From Siphonodentalium dalli (Eukaryota > Mollusca > Scaphopoda > Gadilida > Siphonodentaliidae), in the NCBI GenBank assembly GCA_032622095.1, contig CP136061.1, positions 1,302,001-1,366,000 on the forward strand: a stretch of DNA of 64,000 nt. Reading direction: 5' to 3'. The translations under genes were made by a program, and so were the position numbers. The notes under the pieces are model-generated. The model saw only the letters and a list, made by a program, of their open reading frames with translations. It was not told where the DNA came from and did not search any database. Each line of letters begins with the position of its first letter. The first letter of the stretch is position 1. Of this stretch, positions 25,201 to 34,200 are shown piece after piece.

Positions 25201-28200
25201 TTTTCTCCAGGGCGTCGATGTTCTGCTGCTGGTGAGGATCCCACATGACGGCTGCGTATTACAGCGACGATCTTACGAGTGTCTCATACGCTACGCATTT
25301 ACTCTTGAATGGTGCCTTCCTAAGGTTTATTCTGATGAATCCGAGCGTGCTGTTAGCCTTCTTCGTGATCTTGTCTATGTGTGGCAACCATTTCATATCG
25401 TTTGAGAGCATGACTCCAAGGTATGGTGATTGAGTGACGCTTTGCGTGATCTGGTTTCTGAGCGGGTACATGTAGGTCAGTTGGGAACAGTGATAATCAC
25501 AGTAATACTGACAGTGAATGAGTTACAGATACTGACAGTGATACATCAAGTGATCAACATCATACAGTCCTCAAATTCGGTTGCTTAATTCAGATCTTCT
25601 GGGTCAATAATAATGACAATATTAAAAACAAGCTCTCAATTGGATCTTCGGTATCTGCTACAGGTACAGGATATAGTCCACAGTCCGTTTATCCCATGTT
25701 GACGTCACGGAATTTGCAGTTTGGTGACTCCAACAAGATTGGTGGCGCTCCTAGCGTTAATTTGAGATTGGTGGCGACCCTAGCGTTCATTGGTTTAAGA
25801 ATTGATCATTGGTTTGTAAACGGAAGTTATTAATTCGAGAAATGATCATTGGTTTGTAAACGGATGTTAAAGGTACTCAATCCGATCAGAGTGTCCCCAT
25901 CTCAACAGATTCCAACAACAACAATCCGTTCAGAGGGTCCTATATTACTATTTCTTTGGCTTTGTGGTTAAAAAATATTTGATTCGAGTCGAGGAACCCA
26001 TCAAACAAAGCTCAGAGTTATTAGATATTGATTTTTTTTAATTTGTTATTTTCTCGAGATGAGTACTAATACTTCGTAATCTGCTCGAGATGTGTACACC
26101 AAAACACTATTCAAACATACAAGGATGGATTACTCTAAAATCAAGTGGTAATAATAACGCAATTTTGACTGTGTTCTGGGACAGAAAGAATAGAAATAAC
26201 GAAACTTCAAATATCGATATCTGATCACCCTGAGCGTTGATTGGTAGGTTCCTCGACTCGAATCAATTATTTTTTACCCCCAAAGCCAAAGAAATAGTAA
26301 TATAGGACCCTCTGATCGGATTGAGTACCTTTAATAATCTTCAATTATTATTCATTGGTTTGACCGGAAATAGTAGATTTGTCTCTTATTGAATCCAGGA
26401 ACGGCTATTGGTTTTGAAATAGATTCTATTGATTAAGAAAATATATCTATTAAAACGGAATTGTCTCTTATTGAATCCAAGAACGACTATTAGTTTGAAA
26501 ATGGAGACTATTGGTTTGAAATATCTTTATTGATTAAGAAAATATGGCCATTGAAACGGAATGTACGTTTATTGAATATGCGCGAATCTTACTAATTGTG
26601 TGTTATTAGATATTAGTTGAACAGTGAACGCTATTAAATTAAAATAGAACATTAATTTTGCATCGGTCAACATTGATTATGAATCTTTATCTATTAACAC
26701 GGAACTGTCTCTTATTGAATCAAAGAACGATTATTGGTTTGAAAATAGAGACTATTTGGTTTGAATCTATATCTATTGAAACGGAATTGTCTCTTATAGA
26801 ATCCAAGAACGACCATTGTTTTGAAAATGGAGACTATTTGGTTTGAATCTATATCTATTGAAACGGAATTGTCTCTTATAGAATCCAAGAACGACCATTG
26901 GTTTGAAAATGGAGACTATTTGGTTTGAATCTAAATCTATTGAAACGGAATTGTCTCTTATAGAATCAAAGAACGACCATTGGTTTAAAAATGGAGACTA
27001 TTGTTTTTACAAGCCACCATTAACTTTTATTTCATGTAATTTCCGACCGAATGGCTGCCCATAGTAATGGATGTTTTTTTTTTTATGTCCTAAAAAATAT
27101 AAGAAACATTTATTAAAAAAAATGATAAAAAATTGTTAGGCCAATGCATTCTCTTATATATGCGAGGCGACCTATGGTCGACTCGCATATATAAGAGAAT
27201 GCATTGGCACAGGGTAAAAAAAATCCCGACTTTCGACTGGATTTGATATGGCGGGTCACATATATTATAATTGGATAATATAGTTTTTACTCGATCGATT
27301 AGCTTTGAAACAATCGGTTCAGGCGTGTGTGCAATATGGCCGTCAGAAGTGAGGAGGTATTCGATTTTGTGATCTCCCTTGTTGCATTATGTGATATGTT
27401 TCGGGATGCTTTTTTTTAAAGTGGCGCGCTCGTTTTATATTTATATATTTGTGTCCCCCGACGTTCTGAAAGAAAAGGGGGACTATAGAAACGGGCTCCG
27501 TCCGTCCGTCCGTTCGTCCGTCCATCCGTCCACTCATCCGTCCGCCACACTTTAGAGTACCTTCATGGTGTAATCATCTCCTCCTACAGTTTTCATCCTA
27601 GAGATTTGAAACTTCAGAATATTGTTGCCCACATATTGAAAATGTGCAACATGTATAAAGATGACGGAAAAATTATTTTTTGACGGAATTATTAACCCTT
27701 TTCGACTTAGAAAATTTCAACATTTTTTATAATTTTCTGTATGAGGGTACCTTCATGGTGTAATCAACTCCTCCTACAGTTTTGATCGTAGATATTTGAA
27801 ACTTCAGAGTATTGTTACCCACATATTGGAAATGTTCAACATGTATAGATGACTGAAAAAATATTTTTTACGGAGTTATTAACCCCTTTAGACTTAAAAC
27901 ATTAAAAAAAAACAATTCTTTAACAAAGCGGCATCGACTTGCCACGTTGTCGGGATACACTGTTGTCAGCTGACCTTTTATTTAATATATATTTTACTTT
28001 TTTTAACGACACGCCCCTGTGACGATGTGGGTACCACGTAAAGCATTTTGTTACATGCCAGAAGGGTGGCAGCAATGGCTCAGCAGAGCTCGCCCTTACG
28101 CCATATCTTGTCTTTCATTTGTCTTTATCTTTATCTTTTGTCATCTGAGGGTGAGGTTGAAACTGATTCAGCCAGTACTTTTATAACTAAATGTGAGAAT

Positions 28201-31200
28201 CCAAGAATTAGTAAAGAAAGGGTTAATCAATATTCTTCGTTTCAGGAATTGAGGTAGATACCGTTGTAACCGTTACCCTACTGTCTACAGAATATGTCAC
28301 AGTTTCACCGAATGATCAGATTGGATGGTAAGTAACCTAAATTTCAATAGCCCACACGAACATACACTACCCATTATCATTAGTTTAGTAGCTATAAACT
28401 CGATGTATATATAGTCCAGCTGGATTGTCATTGTCATGGCAATAAGGGGGAGATCAAGTGTCCAATTTTGAATGGGGATTTCCATGCAAATCCCCGGAGC
28501 AAAAGTTATGTATGAAGCATGCAGTTGTTCGGGAAAAAAGCAGGCATATCATTGAACAGTCATAACATTTAACTGGCAGGTGCGCTAGGTAAATTATAAA
28601 ATTTTGCAATAAATACATTTATGAGAATTTGTTTCTGGAATTACATCACATTAACCTACATTTGAAGAATCAATTAAAAATTCAAAAATAAGTACACAAC
28701 ATTATAATGGATCAAGATCCAAGAGGACCCGCCAGACAAATACCCGTTGTTTCCAATACCACATCAAGTCATACTCAGAAGTATGTGCAACTATGTAAGT
28801 TTTGCTCCGCAGATTTGCATGGAAGTCCCTATTCAAAATTGGTCACTTGACCTCCCCCGTAAGTTCATGACCATGCAGCATATATATACGCGTCCGTTAG
28901 AACATACACAATGCTATATCACATTGTGCAAACTACAAACTGCCAAAGAAAGTTCATAGTGCTTAATATATATTCAAATTCTAGCGACAATTGTGATATA
29001 GGATTCAAAGACAATAATCCACAGTAACACCAATTAAACTTGATATGTCTTGTCATATTCTCCACAGGTATACATCTGGTCAAGACGTCATTGGTCTCGT
29101 CAACGGTATAGCGGGAGGCATGCAGACGACTGGCGGGGCGCCAAACTGGCCCACGGGCACCAACATGGCTGGCGCCCCTGCCATAGTCGTCACTCTTGAT
29201 GCCAGTAAGTATATACGAGTAGATGGCCGCCAGAACAAACTCTCAATATTGAAAACCAATCTCTGTTAGGAAGCGGTGCCTATCTTACCGACAAACACCC
29301 CGGTCACAGTACCAACAATAAAAATCATAGTCAGAATTGGTAACGCCATCAAGATCATATTATTAGGCATATAAAATATATAGGTTTCATGAATGCGTTG
29401 TGATCCCGCAAAAAAATCTTCAACAGGGCCCAGCCGTTGTTCACACCTGAATATCGAAAGCAATTAACGCGGTCATAAATGTTACATACTACAATGACAT
29501 CCGCGAAGATACAACCGCGAATACAATCATCCTGCAAAAAAGTCTAACCGGTACATGCACCACCTGTTATGTCAAATGCGACGAAAGGCGTAATAAACAT
29601 CTGAATCTGAATTCTGTAAAAATAACTAATCCTTCAAATTATCGCAACAACTGCGGCTTATCACTGACCCGTTTCCTCTCGCACTGGGCTAAGCTTATTT
29701 CTATGCCGACTAATAGATTACCTCTTATTGTGATAATGTTTTTAATAACTCAATGATTATTGGTTTTCGGTATACCCTTAATTGCCTCGGTATGAGTATT
29801 GTTTGGACCAACCAACAAGTTCTAAGCATGAAAAGCTTTAACCGCACAATTTCTGGCAAACTACGCGACATATGCATACAAGAATGGTGGACCACAATAT
29901 CGAAATCAAGCAAGTACGCAGTTTACCGGATTATAAAGCCAAACTTTGAAACAGAGAATTATCTAACTCTAGGTGATAACAGAGCACTTTAACTATATTA
30001 TGGCCTTCCGGACAAGAAACCACAAACTCCCTATAGAATACGGTACTTGAACAAATACGGATTAATCAGACCGAATTTGCACACTATGTAATCTTGAAAT
30101 CGGCGACGAATATCACATTGTACTGAAATGTATGGAACATAATGAACTTAGAATAAAATACACAAAACCCTACTACTACCAGAGACCTAACACTTACAAA
30201 CTAGCCGCTCTTTTCAACTCCCGAAATCAAAAGACAGTTAAAAATCTATCAGTGTTTATTAAGAAGCTCCTAGGAATATTCAGGTCCGCCTGAGGCTTAT
30301 TACCACACCGCCTGACATACTGAAACAACCGAATACCATCCAACCTTTCTATCTTCTATTATTATTATGCCATATATAATATATACATGTATACCTGTAC
30401 TGAAATATATTGTATATTATATCCACACATCTCTGTAATGTCTCAACTTGACGATCAGAATAAACTAATTGAACTGATTGAAGGTTGCTCATTCACCACA
30501 TCAGAAAGCCTCTGAGCGCTGACCAAAATATACTAATCGGATTAAATACACCCCGATACTTCGCAATACGACCTTTAGTCTACTTCCAAACTGGGACATA
30601 CTTTATCAGCAATGCATGTCATGCATGTTAGCTGTTATATTATGAATTGCGTTCCGCAATAAAATATGCAATAGTGATCTACCAAACCTAATATCGAAAG
30701 CAATGAACTAGGTCATAAAAGTTACGTACTGCGACAATGAGACATCCGTGAAGATACATCCGCGAATACATACATCCCATATAAAGTCTAACCGGGACGA
30801 ACATAGAGATTTAAAGTCTAACCGGTACGCACATAGATATTTAAAGTCTAACCGGTACGCACATAGATATTTAAAGTCTAACCGGTACGCACATAGATAT
30901 TTAAAGTCTAACCGGTACGCACATAGATATTTAAAGTCTAACCGGTACGCACATAGATATTTAAAGTCTAACCGGTACGCACATAGATATTTAAAGTCTA
31001 ACCGGTACGCACATAGATATTTAAAGTCTAACCGGTACGCACATAGATATTTAAAGTCTAACCGGTACGCACATAGATATTTAAAGTCTAACCGGTACGC
31101 ACATAGATATTTAAAGTCTAACCGGTACGCACATAGAGATTTAAAGTTACCCCATAGCTCCTATGACATCGACATATCACCCTCGCAGTATAGACCCCAG

Positions 31201-34200
31201 AGGTTGTAATTAAATTGTCGTCTGTTATTAAATTAATATAATAATATCACCGATTTAATGCGCGAAACATGAAACTTGTATCGTTATCTTATAAAACAAT
31301 CGAATGCACTGTTAACGCGGTGCATCATAAACTGTTGTCGCTATGAAAAGTGTCATTTAGATGTCAATGTAATGGGAGATACAATACTATGGAACCAATG
31401 TCAATATTTAGATCCAATATGACTCTATTTCCCCCGATGATATATTGAAGTAGCATAATAATATTATCAATATATATATGAAAGAGTATGAACTGTCTGC
31501 CATGTGCGGCATTGTGCGCGAAGCGCACACGGGGGGTCAAAGGCCCCTAACGCACGCTCTAAATAGATGTGTTTTCACTGTGGCCCGCGAACAGAATCCA
31601 ATAAAAAATCACTCAACATTATGATACTAATGAATCCTCCTTTCATAGAGCCAAGTCAATTAGCTATTTGGTGATTGGACTGTTGAGTGGAATTACTAAT
31701 TATTCTGGCAGTTATTTGCACCTAAAGGGACAAACAAAACAATAATATTTTCAACCTCTCAAATGTATTAGAATCCATGGTGTTTGTCGTCTCTTAATAA
31801 TTGCTCAGATTGTACATGCAATGATATGTGAAATACAATATTTTTTGAAAATCTTGCTATTTTTGGGTGGATGTATGTAAAACGTGAGTCCCCCCATTTC
31901 AAAGGCCCACTTAATTTTCGAGTCCCCGAATAATACGAATAATTGTCCCCCGACGTTTCCGTCGGAGGACTATAGAAATGACCCTCGTCCGTCCGTCCGT
32001 CCGTCCGTCCGTGCGTCCGTCCGTGCGTCCGAGATTGGGTACCTTCATGGTGTAATCAACTCCTCCTACAGTTTTAAACGTAGAGATTTGAAACTCTGGG
32101 ATGTTGTTCCTAACATGTTGGTGATTTGCAACATCTATTTAGCTAATCAAAAATATAATGTTTTCCATATTTTTGGGGAGGTTTTCGACTTAGAAAATTT
32201 GGAACATTTTTGCCTTTTGGATGAGATTGGGTACCTTCATGGTGTTATCAACTCCTCCTACAATTTTAAATGTAGAGATTTGAAACTCTGGGATATTGTT
32301 CCTAACATGTTGGTGATTTGCAACATCTATATAGCTAATAAAAAATATAATTTTTTCCATATTTTTGGGGGGTTTTTGACTTAGAAATTTGGAACATTTT
32401 TGCCTTTTGGATGAGATTGGGTACCTTCATGGTGTAATCAACTCCTCCTACAGTTTTAAATGTAGAGATTTGAAACTCTGGGATATTGTTCCTAACATGT
32501 TGGTGATATGCAATATCTATATAGCTAATAAAACATATCATTTTTTCCATATTTTCGGCGGGTTTTTGACTTTGAAAATTTGGAACATTTTTGCCTTTTG
32601 GATGAGATTGGGTACCTTCAAGGTGTTATCAACTCCTCCTACAGTTTTAAATGTAGAGATTTTAAACTCTGGGATATTGTTCCTAACATGTTGATGATTT
32701 GCAACATATATATAGCTAATAAAAAATATCATTTTTTCCATATTTTTGGGGGGTTTTCGACTTTTGGATGAGATTGGGTGCCTTCATGGTGTAATCAACT
32801 CCTCCTACAGTTTTAAATGTAGAGATTTGAAACTCTGGTTTAATTTCTTTAACAAAGCGGCCATCGATATTTTTTTAAATTTCTTTAACAAAGCGGCCAT
32901 CGACTTGCCACGGTGTCGGGGGACACTGTGGTCGGCCGACCTTTTATATGTTTTATATTGCCTTGATATACGGTTTTAATTACAATCTATGCAATAAAAT
33001 ATGATTAAAATACTATAATTAATCACCATTTGAAACGTCTGGTCTCAGAAGGTGACCACAGAGTAATAGAAAATAGCTGAAATCATAAAATCATTTCCCC
33101 CGTTATGGCTCCCAGAATGCAATAAAATATAAGCTATAGTTTTATTTTCAATGGAAGAGGAATAACTGTATATCTAAATATATAGAGTTATTCCCCATTC
33201 CATTGAAAATAATAGCCTTTGTGCAGAAACTTGAGCATATAACTGACGTCGGTAACTCAACAAAAGCAACATGTTCACAGTTTATTGCACCGAATAAGTT
33301 TAAAATACAATATTTTGGAGCTTCCTCTTTCAAATGTTATATACTACGGCATATATATTTTATATATGTGATATGGGGGGTTCGAAAATTAAGTGGGCCT
33401 TTAAGAGGAAATACGTTAGAAGCTTTATTAATCTAAACGTCACAATCACCACTGTATGAGTATTAATTTGTGGAATGATCTTGGCAACATTTCTTAATGT
33501 GCTAAACAATATACGTGTATAATTAAAGGTAATCAATCCGATTCGATGGTCCCCATATAATAAGATTCCAATAAAAACAACAACAACAACAACATTTTTT
33601 AAATGACGCTTCAGTTATCAGAATCGATAAATGCCCAAAAATAATGCTAACCACTGTCAACTATATTATAAAATTGCCCGAAACGTGTTCTTTATCAACA
33701 TGTTGTTCGACGAAATTTGGCCTTATTATCAACAGAAAGCTCTTGATTTTAGTGTTATCCATCTTCATCCGCAAATTGGTCAGAGACCGTCGGCTCGACG
33801 ACTTTTTACTGGGTCACTAAGACTCGATGGTGAAAAAAAAAAATTTAAAACAAATCAATTTCTAATAACTCTGAGCTTTAATAGGTGGGGTTCCTCGACT
33901 CGAACCAAATATTTTACCCCCCCCCCGAAACCAAATAAATAGTGATTGAGGGGCGCTTAATCGAATATGCATCTTTAATTTGTGTTCCAGACGCAGCCCC
34001 GACGTTTGACAATATACCAAAATCGAATTCATTTGCGGGCTCGGCGGTGAGCGCCACGACGGTTTGCGAGACATTGACGTACTCGGATACGGACGACGTT
34101 ACAGCTGATCTCACTGTTACCATGCTGGCGACGGCCGACGCAGCTTTGTTCGATTTCTCAGCTCCACCGGGTAAGTTGAGCTCAACTGCGTGGTCACACT

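Noticed and set aside
29266-29463. Minus-strand frame with a membrane-like stretch (ILTMIFIVGTVTGVFVG)
   Set aside because: Part of a repeat that also occurs near 12681; too short, no exon boundaries.
30781-31140. CRISPR-like array
   Set aside because: Units are contiguous with no spacers and the genome is eukaryotic.
30748-31209. 153-codon frame with 10-residue repeats
   Set aside because: Produced by a 30-bp minisatellite; no supporting exon structure.
31884-32979. Chain of plus-strand frames with repeated LHGVINSSYSFK-type text
   Set aside because: They follow ~190-bp units of a non-autonomous element, contain stops between units and share DNA with 27451-27960.
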